Source: Bradyrhizobium sp. DOA9 (GTDB lineage Bacteria > Pseudomonadota > Alphaproteobacteria > Rhizobiales > Xanthobacteraceae). Taken from it: a stretch of DNA of 64,000 bases. Positions 53,837 through 63,532 of this stretch are shown one piece after another. The position numbers were made by a program, and so were the translations under genes. The DNA lies in contig NZ_DF820426.1 of NCBI RefSeq assembly GCF_000617845.2, forward strand, positions 186,001 through 250,000, given 5' to 3'. The notes under the pieces are model-generated. The model was not told the DNA's origin, did no database searches, and saw only the letters and a program-made list of their open reading frames with translations. The first letter of the stretch is position 1. Each line of letters starts with the position of its first letter.

Positions 53837-54626
53837 CGCAGCAGATCGAGCACTCGGAGTAGCAGGTCTGGTGGTCCGCTCGCTCGTTTATTTGATGCTT
53901 ATCCTTCCGGCAGCCATTGTTGTGGCTGTCTCATTCACGGGTGATGCTAACTTAAGCTTTCCTCCCAACGGATTGTCCTTACGTTGGTACTTCACAGCCA
54001 TCGCCAGCCAACCGTTCATGAGTGCACTGTGGACAAGCACGCATCTCGCGCTGATCGCGACCTTTTTGGCGCTTCTCATCGGATTTTGCACGGCGTATGC
54101 ACTCAATCGCTACAAGCTACCCTTTCGTAGTACGCTTCAGAGCATAATCCTTTCGCCTCTCGTCATTCCAGCGGTGGTCCTTGGACTCGCTATTCTGCAA
54201 TTTCTTTCCTGGCTCCACCTTAACCAATCATATATAGGCCTTCTCGGCGGGCACGTCCTGATCATGCTGCCCTACGTCGTGCGAACCCTGACGACCGGTC
54301 TTGAACTCCTGGATCCCAGCCTTGAGCAAGCCGCCTTGAACCTGCGTACGCGGCCTCTTCGGGTTCTGTGGCGTGTTACTATTCCGCTTCTCGCACCAAG
54401 CCTGCTGACAGCTGCCGTTTTTGCCTTTGTCACGTCTTTTGGCAACGTGACTCTTTCTGTTTTCTTGGGCTATTCGGGCGCTACGACCCTGCCGGTCCAG
54501 ATATTCACATACGTCGAAAGCAGCTCAGACCCAACCATCGCTGCTGTTTCCAGCTTGGTCGTCTTTGTCACCATGATTACCCTTTTGATCGTAGATCGCC
54601 TCGTGGGAATGGACCGATCGGTATGA
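53826..54626 (+). CDS. PotC-type ABC transporter permease
   Basis: 266 residues, six membrane segments. EQAALNLRTRPLRVLWRVTIPLLAPS is the EAA loop. It overlaps the preceding permease gene by 11 bases and the ATPase gene as ATGA, so all three are translationally coupled. It forms the channel with the PotB-like subunit. Confidence 0.9.
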   Translation: MRLDAADRALGVAGLVVRSLVYLMLILPAAIVVAVSFTGDANLSFPPNGLSLRWYFTAIASQPFMSALWTSTHLALIATFLALLIGFCTAYALNRYKLPFRSTLQSIILSPLVIPAVVLGLAILQFLSWLHLNQSYIGLLGGHVLIMLPYVVRTLTTGLELLDPSLEQAALNLRTRPLRVLWRVTIPLLAPSLLTAAVFAFVTSFGNVTLSVFLGYSGATTLPVQIFTYVESSSDPTIAAVSSLVVFVTMITLLIVDRLVGMDRSV

Positions 54627-55744
54627 CCAGTATGACTGAAATCACCAAAGGGATCGAACCTGGCGGGCAAACCAAGGGCGCGTTGCGACAAGAACGCGCC
54701 ACCATCGTCTCTCTCCAGAATATCAGTAAACTCTACAACGGCGTTGCAGCTGTCGAAACTATCTCGCTCGACGTCGCGAAGGGGGAGCTGATTTGTCTCC
54801 TGGGGCCTTCGGGTTGCGGCAAGACGACCACACTTCGAATGGTCGCGGGGTTCATTGAACCGTCGTCAGGCACAATTTTGATCGATGGCCAGGATGTCAC
54901 GGATGCTCCCCCTTATCGGCGAGACACGGGAATGGTCTTTCAGAGTTATGCTCTGTTCCCGCACTTGACGGTCGAGCAGAATGTCGCCTTCGGCCTTGAA
55001 AATATCGGTATGGCGCCAGCCGACCGAAAGCAGCGGGTGGCACAGATGCTCGAGCTCGTCGAGTTACCGCATTTGGCCCGGAGATTCCCGAAGGAGCTCT
55101 CTGGAGGACAGCAGCAACGGGTGGCCCTTGCACGTGCGCTGGCAATGAACCCAGCGGTCCTGCTGCTCGATGAGCCATTTTCCAACTTGGATGCTCAACT
55201 GCGCATTCGACTGCGCGAAGAGCTCCGGGCACTTATCAAGGGAATCAATATGACGACTCTCTTTGTCACACACGATCAGGAAGAGGCTCTGATGCTCGCC
55301 GATCGCGTCGTGGTCATGAACCAAGGCCGAGTCGAACAAATCGGCACGCCCGCCGAAATCTACGAAACGCCAGCTACTCGATTTGTCGCGGGATTCATCG
55401 GATGGTGCGCCAGCGTGAATGGCGTTGTGGATGACAACGGCAATTTCACAGCTGGGCCATTCCGATTGTCTTACAAGGGAAAACCGGGACCTAGAACCAT
55501 CATCATAAGACCAGAGTACGTAAAGCCCGCCAAGGAAGAAGCCGGCGACAGGTTGCAAGCTCGTGTAATCTCCACCGCCTACTGCGGAGCCCTTTGCCGG
55601 TTGCGGCTCGATGTCCTAGGCCAAGAGCTGCTTATGGACGCTCATTACCCATTTGGCCGCAGCCCGCGAGAAGGTGAGACGATTGAGGTCCAGCTTGATC
55701 TAGACGGATTGAGAGAGGTCCCCGAGAATGCTGGATTGTCTTGA
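54623..55744 (+). CDS. PotA-type ABC transporter ATPase
   Basis: 373 residues from the ATG overlapping the permease stop; a longer open frame upstream lies inside the permease gene. Walker A GPSGCGKTT is at 61-69, the Q-loop MVFQSYALFPHLTVEQN, the signature LSGGQQQRV, Walker B LLLDEPFSNLDAQLR and the switch histidine in FVTHDQEEAL. The last 100 residues form a TOBE domain (IIIRPEYVKP), typical of PotA/MalK-type ATPases. The 30 residues before the first strand are unusual and polar. Confidence 0.92.
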   Translation: MTSMTEITKGIEPGGQTKGALRQERATIVSLQNISKLYNGVAAVETISLDVAKGELICLLGPSGCGKTTTLRMVAGFIEPSSGTILIDGQDVTDAPPYRRDTGMVFQSYALFPHLTVEQNVAFGLENIGMAPADRKQRVAQMLELVELPHLARRFPKELSGGQQQRVALARALAMNPAVLLLDEPFSNLDAQLRIRLREELRALIKGINMTTLFVTHDQEEALMLADRVVVMNQGRVEQIGTPAEIYETPATRFVAGFIGWCASVNGVVDDNGNFTAGPFRLSYKGKPGPRTIIIRPEYVKPAKEEAGDRLQARVISTAYCGALCRLRLDVLGQELLMDAHYPFGRSPREGETIEVQLDLDGLREVPENAGLS

Positions 55745-55816
55745 GTCATTCATAGCTCAACTGCACGCCGTCGAAGTATACGCCCTCGGCACGATCTTCT
55801 GGAAAGGAAACAAGAG

Positions 55817-56965
55817 ATGACCGTCAGCCCGTTACCCTTTACCACAGACGAGTACAAGGCGCGCCAAACCAGACTTCGCGCTCGTCTCGAAGAACGCGGT
55901 GTCGATGCGCTTCTCATCTCCTCTCCAGAGAATATGTTCTACCTCACCGGTTACGATACGACCGGTTTTCACAGCTTTCCCCAAGTGCTCGTTTTCTCGC
56001 TTAAGGCGGCACCGACACTGTTCACCCGCCAGTATGAGGTGGAGACAGCGAACAAGAGCTGCTTTAATTTGACTGCCGTGGGGTATAGTGACAATGACGG
56101 ACCTTCGAAAGCCATCGTGGACTTTCTGGAAATGTCCGGTCTGGCAAGCCAGCGCCTGTCGCTCGAAAAGAATGTGCCTTGGCTTCGCGTTTCCGTTTAT
56201 GAGGCCCTCAACCAACTGCTGCCCAATGCGAAATGGTTGGACGGGTCGGGTATCATCGAGGAGATCCGCGCTGTCAAATCGGCAGCCGAGCAAGCCTATC
56301 TTCGTCAAGCCGGGAGGGCGGCATCGGCCGGAATGCGCGCCGCCATCGGAGCTATTCGCCCGGGCGTGCTGGATTCAGAGATCGCTGCTGCAAGCTATCA
56401 GGCGCGCTTGGCTGCGGGCAGTCATCACATACGCACTCCAACCTACATTGTGACCGGTCCACGGTCGGCGTTGGCACATCAAACCTGGAATGGCTCCGCG
56501 GTCGGAGAAACGGATATCGTTTTTATGGAACTCGGTGCCAACGTTCGGCACTACTCTGCGGCCAGTATACACAGCGTGCTGGTCGGGCCCGTCGATGACA
56601 AGTTGAAGCGGGCAAGCCACGCCGTTCTGGAGGCACGTACGCGCGCTGTCGAGCAAATACGTCCAGGCGTTGCTGCCGAAGAGGTCCACGCCGCTACATG
56701 CGCGGCGCTCAAGAAGGCTGGGTTTCTTGAAAACCTGCGCAGCCGTACCGGCTACGGAATTGGCATCGAATTCCTGGTTTGGATCGAAAGCGGAGGCTTG
56801 AGCTTATTTACCGGTGACCGGCGCGTGATCATGGAGGGAATGTCATTCCATGTGCTTCCCCACATCGCGCTACCGGGCCTGGGCACCGTTGGGTTTAGTC
56901 AAACGGTCATTTGTACAGCAGGTTCTCCGGAGATCATCACGGAAGTGCCTGTTGAGTTGCAGTAG
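55817..56965 (+). CDS. M24-family hydrolase without metal ligands (creatinase / ectoine hydrolase-like)
   Basis: 382 residues with a creatinase N-terminal domain (ALLISSPENMFYLTGYDTTGFHSF) and a pita-bread C-terminal domain. The five metal-binding positions of aminopeptidase P are replaced: FMELGANVRHYSAASIHSV lacks the Asp pair, GYGIGIEF lacks the His, and the two late Glu positions read MSFHVLPHI and GFSQTVICT. Creatinase and ectoine hydrolase (DoeA/EutD) are known metal-free members with similar FMELG and MSFH-type blocks, so C-N ring or amidine hydrolysis is more likely than peptide cleavage (inference). It lies 72 bases after the transporter ATPase and 13 bases before the M20 gene. Confidence 0.8.
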   Translation: MTVSPLPFTTDEYKARQTRLRARLEERGVDALLISSPENMFYLTGYDTTGFHSFPQVLVFSLKAAPTLFTRQYEVETANKSCFNLTAVGYSDNDGPSKAIVDFLEMSGLASQRLSLEKNVPWLRVSVYEALNQLLPNAKWLDGSGIIEEIRAVKSAAEQAYLRQAGRAASAGMRAAIGAIRPGVLDSEIAAASYQARLAAGSHHIRTPTYIVTGPRSALAHQTWNGSAVGETDIVFMELGANVRHYSAASIHSVLVGPVDDKLKRASHAVLEARTRAVEQIRPGVAAEEVHAATCAALKKAGFLENLRSRTGYGIGIEFLVWIESGGLSLFTGDRRVIMEGMSFHVLPHIALPGLGTVGFSQTVICTAGSPEIITEVPVELQ

Positions 56966-56978
56966 GTCAGAAAATGAT

Positions 56979-58382
56979 ATGGACTCTGCTGCACTGATGC
57001 GAGACGCAGCCATCAGAAGAGCCCTCGAGCCATTTGACGATGGAAGCTTCTCTGCACTTTTGCGGCGCCATGTTGCTTGCAAGACAGAAAGCCCGGGTAT
57101 CGCCGACCGTGAATTGATGCGGGACTACCTCACGCAGCAAATCACGCCATTGCTTAGTCGATTGGGCTTTTCGAGCAGTGTATTCGAAAACCCCCTGCAA
57201 GATGCCAATCCCTTTTTGATCGCTCAGCGCAGCGAGGATCCCGGGCTGCCTACTGTTCTCATCTACGGTCATGGCGATGTTGTTCGCGGAGACGACGCAC
57301 TTTGGCGATCGGATCTGTCGCCGTGGGCTCTAACGATAGAAGGTGACCACTGGTACGGACGCGGGAGTGCCGACAACAAAGGGCAGTTCTTGGTCAATCT
57401 CACGGCTCTCGAGGCCGCGATTGCCGAAGGTGGCGGTCGCCTCGGCTTCAATGTGAAGATATTATTCGAGACGGGCGAAGAGATTGGCTCACCCGGTTTG
57501 CGAGAGATCGCAATTGCACAACGCGAGCTGCTCAAGGCTGACGTTTTTATCGCTTCCGACGGCAACCGTGTCTCAGCAAGCAATCCTACTCTCTTCCTAG
57601 GCTCAAGAGGCGAGGTTGAATTTGAAATCGCCCTGAATGCTCGAAGCCGCCCCTATCACTCGGGAAACTGGGGCGGCGTATTGAGCAATCCGGCTACAAT
57701 TCTCGCGCATGTTATTACAAAGCTCGTTGATGAAAGGGGTCGGATCGTCGTCGAAGGACTTCGACCACCGTCAGTGCCCGAGCACGTGCGCGCGCTTTTA
57801 GCTGAAGTGCCGATAGGCGAGGATGACGATGCCCCGTCCATCGACGACGACTGGGGCGAACCAGGACTGACACCTGCTGAGCGCATTTTTGGATGGAATA
57901 CTATTGAGACCCTAGCGCTCAAAGCAGCGGATGCGGACGCACCCGGAAGCGCAATTCCTGCGAGAGCCAAAGCTATCTGCCAATTGCGCTTCGTTGTCGG
58001 AACGAAGGCCTCGGAAGCTAAAGAGATCTTGCTCGAACATCTCGCGCAGAATGGGTTCCACTCCGCGGAGGTCACAATTCGCTCCTACACGCCTGCGACT
58101 CGTCTGGATCCTCACAATCCGTGGGCTCTATGGGCAATGAATTCCATCGAGCGCTCAGCAAGGAAAGTGCCCACGCTACTTCCCAATCTCGGCGGAACGC
58201 TGCCGAACTATGTCTTCAGCGAACTGCTTGAGCTACCTACACTTTGGATCCCACACTCCTACCCGGCGTGCGCCCAGCATGGGCCAAATGAACACTTGCT
58301 AGCATCAGTTGTGAGGGAATCCCTGGCTATAATGGCAGGACTGTGGTGGGACCTTGGACATTTTGAAGACGCCACCAGATGA
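56979..58382 (+). CDS. M20-family metallopeptidase / deacylase
   Basis: 467 residues from the ATG at 56979 (an alternative ATG is six codons on, 56997). The dinuclear-zinc ligands are all present: His and Asp in IYGHGDVVRGDD, Asp in GRGSADNKGQ, the Glu-Glu pair in FETGEEIGS, Asp in FIASDGNR and the late His in CAQHGPNEH. The dimerisation domain interrupts the catalytic one after about residue 210. It would remove an amino acid or acyl group from a small amide or dipeptide, probably the product of the neighbouring M24 enzyme or the imported substrate itself. Last gene of the operon. Confidence 0.88.
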   Translation: MDSAALMRDAAIRRALEPFDDGSFSALLRRHVACKTESPGIADRELMRDYLTQQITPLLSRLGFSSSVFENPLQDANPFLIAQRSEDPGLPTVLIYGHGDVVRGDDALWRSDLSPWALTIEGDHWYGRGSADNKGQFLVNLTALEAAIAEGGGRLGFNVKILFETGEEIGSPGLREIAIAQRELLKADVFIASDGNRVSASNPTLFLGSRGEVEFEIALNARSRPYHSGNWGGVLSNPATILAHVITKLVDERGRIVVEGLRPPSVPEHVRALLAEVPIGEDDDAPSIDDDWGEPGLTPAERIFGWNTIETLALKAADADAPGSAIPARAKAICQLRFVVGTKASEAKEILLEHLAQNGFHSAEVTIRSYTPATRLDPHNPWALWAMNSIERSARKVPTLLPNLGGTLPNYVFSELLELPTLWIPHSYPACAQHGPNEHLLASVVRESLAIMAGLWWDLGHFEDATR

Positions 58383-58803
58383 AGCTCCGGCCGATGCGCG
58401 ATGTTAAAGCATATGGCATTAAGCTCGAGGGTCTGAATCTTCCAGGTAGACCGCATATCCTTAGATGTGAAGGCATCGAGTGCGTGGCCGATTGCAGCGC
58501 AGACCGCGTCGACAGTGCGAGCGGCTGCTTTGTGGAGTATGTGCTTGAGCTTGCCAAAGACCCGCTTGCGTTCAGGTCGGGCGAGTATTTTGGCAGGAGA
58601 GCTTGGTGCCGACCGAACGGATGAGCTAGCGGACTGCTTTGCTCCTGTGACTGCCGAGGTTGTCCAAGACGATTATGTCGTCTGGTCGAGACGGTCAGAA
58701 GTACTTTCTCGACGCAGATTCGACAGCTCACGCCGTCGATCAGCCCCTCGATGAACCATGGCGCATCGATCCGGTCATTGCGCAGGGCGGCCAGCAAAGT
58801 CAT
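58380..58803 (-). pseudogene. IS630-family transposase C-terminal relic
   Basis: Minus strand: MTLLAALRNDRIDAPWFIEG, then in shifted frames LLPKYSPDLN (the DDE glutamate region of IS630 elements) and a tail of the KHLLRKAAARTV-ECAAIG type. Only the last third of the gene remains, and it abuts the stop of the M20 gene. Confidence 0.75.
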
Positions 58804-58837
58804 GGACTTCCAGCGGCCACGTGGAACACAGCGCGCT

Positions 58838-59065
58838 TTTGAGCCGCTACAAGAAGAAAGACAAGGTCAGGAGCTGGGGTCTGGCGCTCGCCAAGCGCAC
58901 CTCGCATCGCAAAGCAACCGTCGCGGTGGCGCGCAAACTGGCCGTCACCATGCACGGATGTGGGTCGACAGCACGTTCTATTGTGGTGATCCGGACGTGC
59001 CCCAGGCGGACCTAAAGGCGCGCCACGCGGCCAAGGAGCGCAAGCTTCTGGGCGCCCACGCCTGA
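58838..59065 (+). pseudogene. IS110-family transposase C-terminal fragment
   Basis: Plus strand: SWGLALAKRTSHRKATVAVARKLAVTMH is the conserved end of IS110-type transposases. After one indel MWVDSTFYCG and PQADLKARHAAKERKLLG follow to a TGA. Everything upstream of this tail is lost. It differs from the intact IS1111-type transposase at 28035. Confidence 0.75.
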
Positions 59066-59428
59066 GCCTTGCAAGGGCCAATTGGGGAGATTGATCGAGG
59101 CCATGACCATCTTGTCTTGAACACGGAGCTCCGCCACGCGCGGATGAGACCTGGTGCAGATCCAGAACGACGGAACGCACGTTATCTTGCTTGTGGCCAC
59201 GCCCTTTGCGGGGCGCCTGGACCACGCGGGAGTGCCTGTGATGTGGCTCCGTCACACCGATGGAGAGATGCGCCGCGACGACGTCCGCGCTGCCTTGCTG
59301 CAGCGATTTTGTGCCGTCGATGAGCGCGCAAGAGTGCACGGCGCACCCGGACTCTCGCTCGTTGCAATGCTGCGTGCCGTTGATGCAAAGACCTTGTCAC
59401 AGCAGAGAGAGGAAGCGACAAGGGGTGC
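59066..59428. other. Region without a recognisable gene, target of the IS66 element
   Basis: 363 bases between the IS110 fragment and the IS66 element. Open frames exist on both strands but none carries a known motif. It ends in the AGTGATCC duplicated by the IS66 insertion. Confidence 0.4.
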
Positions 59429-59436
59429 AGTGATCC
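59429..59436. repeat. Left 8-bp target duplication (AGTGATCC) of the IS66 element
   Basis: Identical to 63533-63540 on the other side of the IS66 element. Eight bases is the standard IS66 duplication. Confidence 0.92.
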
Positions 59437-59452
59437 GTATCCGTCCGGTGAG

Positions 59453-61030
59453 GCTTTCAATTACCCATAACTTTGACCACTCGAGCTGATCCGCTGATCG
59501 GCGAAATCTTGAATCGAGAGAATCACTTGTGATTCCTTGCTGAGCACCTGATTCGCGAGGGGTGCTCTATGGGGCTAACATTAAGGGATCGATCGGCAAA
59601 AGGCTGTTTGCGGTCTTTGGACGGGGGATGTTGGATTGATCGAGAGAGTAGTGGATGTGAGTTTAGGGACGCGCGGCTCGGCGACAGATTCCGCAAACTG
59701 CTCACGCAGATTGGAAGCGCCATGGGACAAAGCATTCCGCTCGTTTGCCAGGATTGGGCGAATACGAAGGCAGCCTACCGCTTCTTCTCTAACGACCGGG
59801 TCAGCGAAGCGGACATTCTGGCCGGCCATTTCCAATCGACACGTGATCGTGCCGCCGCCACTGAAGATCTCGTTCTTGTGCTGCACGATACAACCGAGTT
59901 CAGCTATCAACGCGAGAAGTCAGAAGCAATCGGCATCACCAAGAGCATAAACAGTGGACGGGATAAGGCGGGTCGCCTCAGATCGCACACGCTTTGTGGC
60001 ATCCTGATGCATTCGAGCCTCGCGGTTACAATCGAGGGGGTGCCGCTGGGGTTGGCGGCCGTTAAGCTCTGGACCCGGAAGAAATTCAAGGGGACGGCAG
60101 CGCTTAAAAGGAAGATCAATCCGACCCGGATTCCCATCGAGAAAAAGGAAAGCGTCCGGTGGTTGGAAAATCTGAAGCAGTCTACGCAACTCTTGGATCA
60201 TCCGGGACGATGCATCCATATTGGTGATCGCGAGAGTGACATCTACGAGCTCTTCTGCGCAGCACAGGAGATCGGAACCCATTTCCTGATCAGGACCTGC
60301 GTCGACCGCTTGGCTGGAGATGGGGATCACACCGTCGCCGACGAAATGGACGAGGTCGCCGTCAAAGGGCTCCATCGCATCGAAGTCAGAGATAGCAACG
60401 GCGATCCCGACCAAGCCGTTCTTGAGATCAGGTATCGCAAAATTCGCGTTCTGCCGCCGATCGGAAAGCAGAAGCGCTATCCTGCCCTGACCCTGACGGT
60501 GATCCAAGCCGAAGAGCGCGGGACGCCGAAAAACAGAAAGAAGATCGATTGGAAGCTGATCACCGACCTGCCCGTTGGTTCCCGCACCGACGTCATTGAG
60601 AAGCTCGAATGGTATGGTTTGAGATGGAAGATCGAGGTGTTCCACAAGATCCTCAAATCGGGCTGCAAAGCCGAGGAGTCGAAGCTTAGGACCGCCCAGC
60701 GTCTGACCAACCTGATCTCGCTCTTTTGCATCCTGAGTTGGCGGGTCTTCTGGATAACGATGCTCAACCGTTCCGCTCCAGACGCACCACCAACCCTCGC
60801 GTTGACTGCGACCGAAATCGGCGTGCTCGATCGCCTCGTCAACGACAAGCCAAGAGCAAGACGGAAAGCGCTCTCCCACTATCTGATCAAGATCGCCCGG
60901 CTCGGCGGTTATCTCGCCCGCGCCAGCGATCCGCCGCCTGGCAATACGGTCATGTGGCGCGGGCTGTCACGCCTCACCGACATCGCGCTGGGCGCTATGG
61001 TCGGAGGAGAATTTGTGGGTAATTGAAAGC
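59453..61030 (+). mobile_element. IS4-family insertion sequence nested in the IS66 inverted repeat
   Basis: Inverted repeats GCTTTCAATTACCCA at both ends (left start 59453, right end 61030) and direct repeats CGGTGAG on both sides (59446-59452 and 61031-61037). The IS66 repeat can be rejoined by removing the element and one CGGTGAG. It carries a single intact transposase gene, so it is the youngest insertion here. Confidence 0.88.
59569..61026 (+). CDS. IS4-family transposase
   Basis: 485 residues, uninterrupted. The N-terminal Tnp_DNA_bind domain has EFRDARLGDRFRKLLTQIG, followed by the DDE core: Asp in LVLHDTTEFSY, Asp in IHIGDRESDIYELF and the YREK motif in YGLRWKIEVFHKILKSGCK. The C-terminal helical region resembles the Tn5-type dimerisation domain. 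GAGGGG precedes the ATG. Confidence 0.95.
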   Translation: MGLTLRDRSAKGCLRSLDGGCWIDRESSGCEFRDARLGDRFRKLLTQIGSAMGQSIPLVCQDWANTKAAYRFFSNDRVSEADILAGHFQSTRDRAAATEDLVLVLHDTTEFSYQREKSEAIGITKSINSGRDKAGRLRSHTLCGILMHSSLAVTIEGVPLGLAAVKLWTRKKFKGTAALKRKINPTRIPIEKKESVRWLENLKQSTQLLDHPGRCIHIGDRESDIYELFCAAQEIGTHFLIRTCVDRLAGDGDHTVADEMDEVAVKGLHRIEVRDSNGDPDQAVLEIRYRKIRVLPPIGKQKRYPALTLTVIQAEERGTPKNRKKIDWKLITDLPVGSRTDVIEKLEWYGLRWKIEVFHKILKSGCKAEESKLRTAQRLTNLISLFCILSWRVFWITMLNRSAPDAPPTLALTATEIGVLDRLVNDKPRARRKALSHYLIKIARLGGYLARASDPPPGNTVMWRGLSRLTDIALGAMVGGEFVGN

Positions 61031-61079
61031 CGGTGAGGGCCGCCTTGTCGAATGAGGCGCATTGTTGAGAACTGTCCCT

Positions 61080-61490
61080 ATGGACAGTGATAGGCGCAGT
61101 GCCCAAGTCGAACGGCTTGAGGTGGTGGACACGGGCCGGCGGCGGCGCTGGTCCGAGGACGAGAAGCTCAAGATCGTCCTGGAGAGCTTACAGGCACCGC
61201 GCCAGGTCGCGGCAACGGCGCGGCGGTATGGCGTTTCGCGATCATTGCTACTGCGATGGCGACGCTCGTTTCGGCCAGAACCGAAGGGTGCCGCCGATCA
61301 ACCTGGCTTCGTACCGGCGATGGTGGTCGCGGAATCGGGGTCGACGCCTTGTCCAGCCATGCCGGCCAGCAGCGGCGGGGCGATCGAGATCGAGTTTGCG
61401 ACCGGAGCTCGGATGCGGATCACGGGCACGGTCGACGCGGCGACGCTGAAGGCCGCGGTCGCGGCACTGGCAGATGGACGCCTCCGGTGA
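61080..61490 (+). CDS. tnpA: IS66 accessory protein TnpA
   Basis: 136 residues. It has the Transposase_8-like helix-turn-helix (RRRWSEDEKLKIVLESLQ, then VAATARRYGVSRSLLLRWRR) and a C-terminal IEIEFATGARMRITG strand block typical of IS66 OrfA. The ATG at 61080 is preferred over the TTG/ATG codons just upstream because the usual IS66 start lies there. The stop overlaps tnpB as GTGA. Confidence 0.92.
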   Translation: MDSDRRSAQVERLEVVDTGRRRRWSEDEKLKIVLESLQAPRQVAATARRYGVSRSLLLRWRRSFRPEPKGAADQPGFVPAMVVAESGSTPCPAMPASSGGAIEIEFATGARMRITGTVDAATLKAAVAALADGRLR

Positions 61491-61833
61491 TCCCCATTGC
61501 GTCGGGCGTGCGGGTGTGGATTGCGACCGGCCACACCGATATGCGCCGCGGCATGAACTCGCTGGGCTTGCTGGTGCAGGAAGCCTTCAAGCGAGACCCG
61601 TACGGCGGCGACCTCTATGTGTTCCGTGGCAGGAGCGTAAGCTGATCAAGATCCTTTGGCACGATGGACGGGGCATGTCGCTTTATGCCAAGCGGCTGGA
61701 GCGCGTCCGCTTCTTGTGGCCGTCGTCCGCTGATGGCGTGGTGACAATCACCCCAGCCCAGCTTGGCTACCTGCTGGAGGGCATCGACTGGCGGATGCCA
61801 CAACAGACCTGGCGACCGCAGGCGGCTGGCTGA
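61487..61833 (+). pseudogene. tnpB: IS66 accessory protein TnpB, one-base deletion
   Basis: IPIASGVRVWIATGHTDMRRGM to YVFRGR in one frame, then RKLIKILWHDGRGMSLYAKRL to DWRMPQQTWRP in the next. One base is missing near 61,634 (after GGCAGG). Otherwise full length (about 115 residues). Either a real inactivating deletion or a sequencing slip. Confidence 0.9.
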
Positions 61834-61906
61834 TCGCTGGGATTTGAATCGGTGGTACTATCAGCGGTCCGGACAGAGACCGCGCCTTGTGATTCTCTGG
61901 TCGGCG

Positions 61907-63477
61907 ATGGGCGCCGATGATTCTCTTCCCGACGATGTGACCACGCTGCAGGCGATGCTGCGCGCCGAGCGAGCGGCCCGGTTGGCTGCGGAAGCCGAGG
62001 CCCAGGCGGGGAGTTTGCTGATCGAGAAGCTCAAGCTCACGATCAAGAAGCTCCGGCACGAGCAGTTCGGACAGTCCTCCGAGCGCAGCGCATTGCTGGA
62101 CCAGCTCGAGCTACAGCTTGCCGATCTGGAGGAGACCGCGGCGCAAGCTGAGACTGCAGCGCAGATAGCCGCCGAGAAGATTGCGGTGCCATCGTTCGAG
62201 CGCCGCAAACCAGCTCGCCGGCCACTGCCGGAGTATTTGCTGCGGGAGCGCCTTGTCTATCCGGTGCCTGCGAGCTGCCCGTGCTGCGGCGACAGCCGGT
62301 TGCGCAAGATTGGCGAAGACGTGACCGAGACGCTGGAGCTCGTTCCGCGCCAGTGGAAGGTGATCCAGCACGTGCGCGAGAAGCTCGTCTGCCGGGCCTG
62401 CGAAGCGATCACCCAGCCGCCAGCTCCCTCGCATCCGATTGCGCACGGGCGTGCAGGGCCCAAGCTGCTGGCCCATGTCCTGTTCGCCAAGTACGGCCTG
62501 CACCTGCCGCTTCATCGGCAAAGCGACGTCGACCAGCGTGAAGGCATCGATCTTGACGTATCGACGCTCGCGGACTGGGTAGGTGCCTCCGCGGCAAGGC
62601 TGATGCCTCTGGTCGATGCGATCCGGAGCCACGTCTTCGCAGCCGAGCGCATCCACGCCGATGACACCACGGTGCCGGTCCTGGCCAAGGGCAAGACCCG
62701 GACTGGCCGGCTCTGGACCTACGTACGCGACGACCGTCCGTTTGCCGGCCCAGATCCGCCGGCGGCCGTGTTCTTCTACTCGCCCGATCGTGGCGGTGCA
62801 CATCCGGAGCAGCATCTGGCCGGCTATGCCGGATGATGCAGGCCGATGCCTACGCCGGCTTTGGCAGGCTCTACGAGGCCAATCGCAAGGGCGGCCCGAT
62901 CATCGAGGCCGCATGCTGGGCGCACGGCAGACGCAAGTTCTTTGACCTCGCGCGGCTTACCAAGGCGCCGATCGCGGTCGAGGCGGTCAAGCGCATTGAT
63001 GTCCTGTTCGCCATTGAACGCGAGATCAACGGTCTTGCGCCGCAGGAGCGGTTGCGTGTGCGCCAGGAGCGTAGCCGCCCTCTGATCGTCGAGCTGGAGT
63101 CGTGGTTGCGCGAGCAGCGCGTCAAGCTCTCCAGGAACAACGACACGACCAAGGCGATCAATTACTGCCTCAGCCGCTGGGACGCATTTAGCCGCTTCCT
63201 TGATGACGGACGGCTTTGCATGTCGAACAATGCTGCCGAGCGCGAGCTTCGGGCTGTCGCCGTGGGCAGAAGAAATTGGACCTTCGCCGGATCCGATGAG
63301 GGCGGTCGGCGTGCATCTGCGATCTACACCCTCATCGCCACCGCCAAGCTCAACGACATCGATCCACAGGCTTGGCTAGCCGACGTGCTGGCTCGCCTAC
63401 CGGATCATCCGGCCAAGCGCATTGACGAACTCATGCCCTGGAATTGGCGACCTCAGAACGTCGCCCACGCCGCATAG
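61907..63477 (+). pseudogene. tnpC: IS66 transposase TnpC, one-base deletion
   Basis: From ATG 61907: the coiled-coil/leucine-rich N-terminus (LIEKLKLTIKKLRHEQFGQS), the zinc finger CPCCGDSRLRKIG with CRACEAI, and the DDE core beginning RIHADDTTVPVLAKGKT. Just after HPEQHLAGYAG a base is missing near 62,830. The next frame continues MQADAYAGFGRLYEANRK, EAACWAHGRRKFF, MSNNAAERELRAVAVGRRNW (catalytic Glu) and the LPDHPAKRIDELMPWNW tail. Full length apart from the frameshift. Confidence 0.92.
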
Positions 63478-63532
63478 CGCGATCAGCGCTCCGCCAAAAG
63501 CTGCCCAGCCGGGGCCTTCGCCGGATGCGTAC

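Larger units (their letters stand above)
59437..63532 (+). mobile_element. IS66-family element, carrying a nested IS4-family element in its left end
   Basis: The left inverted repeat starts GTATCCGTCCGGTGAG at 59437; the right one, read inward from 63532, is GTACGCATCCGGCGAAGGCC. An exact 8-bp duplication flanks both. The left repeat is split by the IS4-family element at 59453-61030 and continues at 61031. Without the nested element the IS66 is about 2.5 kb, with the usual tnpA-tnpB-tnpC order. tnpB and tnpC each lack one base, and the left end is broken, so the copy is probably immobile. Confidence 0.92.

Noticed and set aside
58800..59339. 179-codon minus-strand open frame near the IS110 fragment
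   Set aside because: Antisense to a recognisable IS110 C-terminal tail and lacking any motif of its own.
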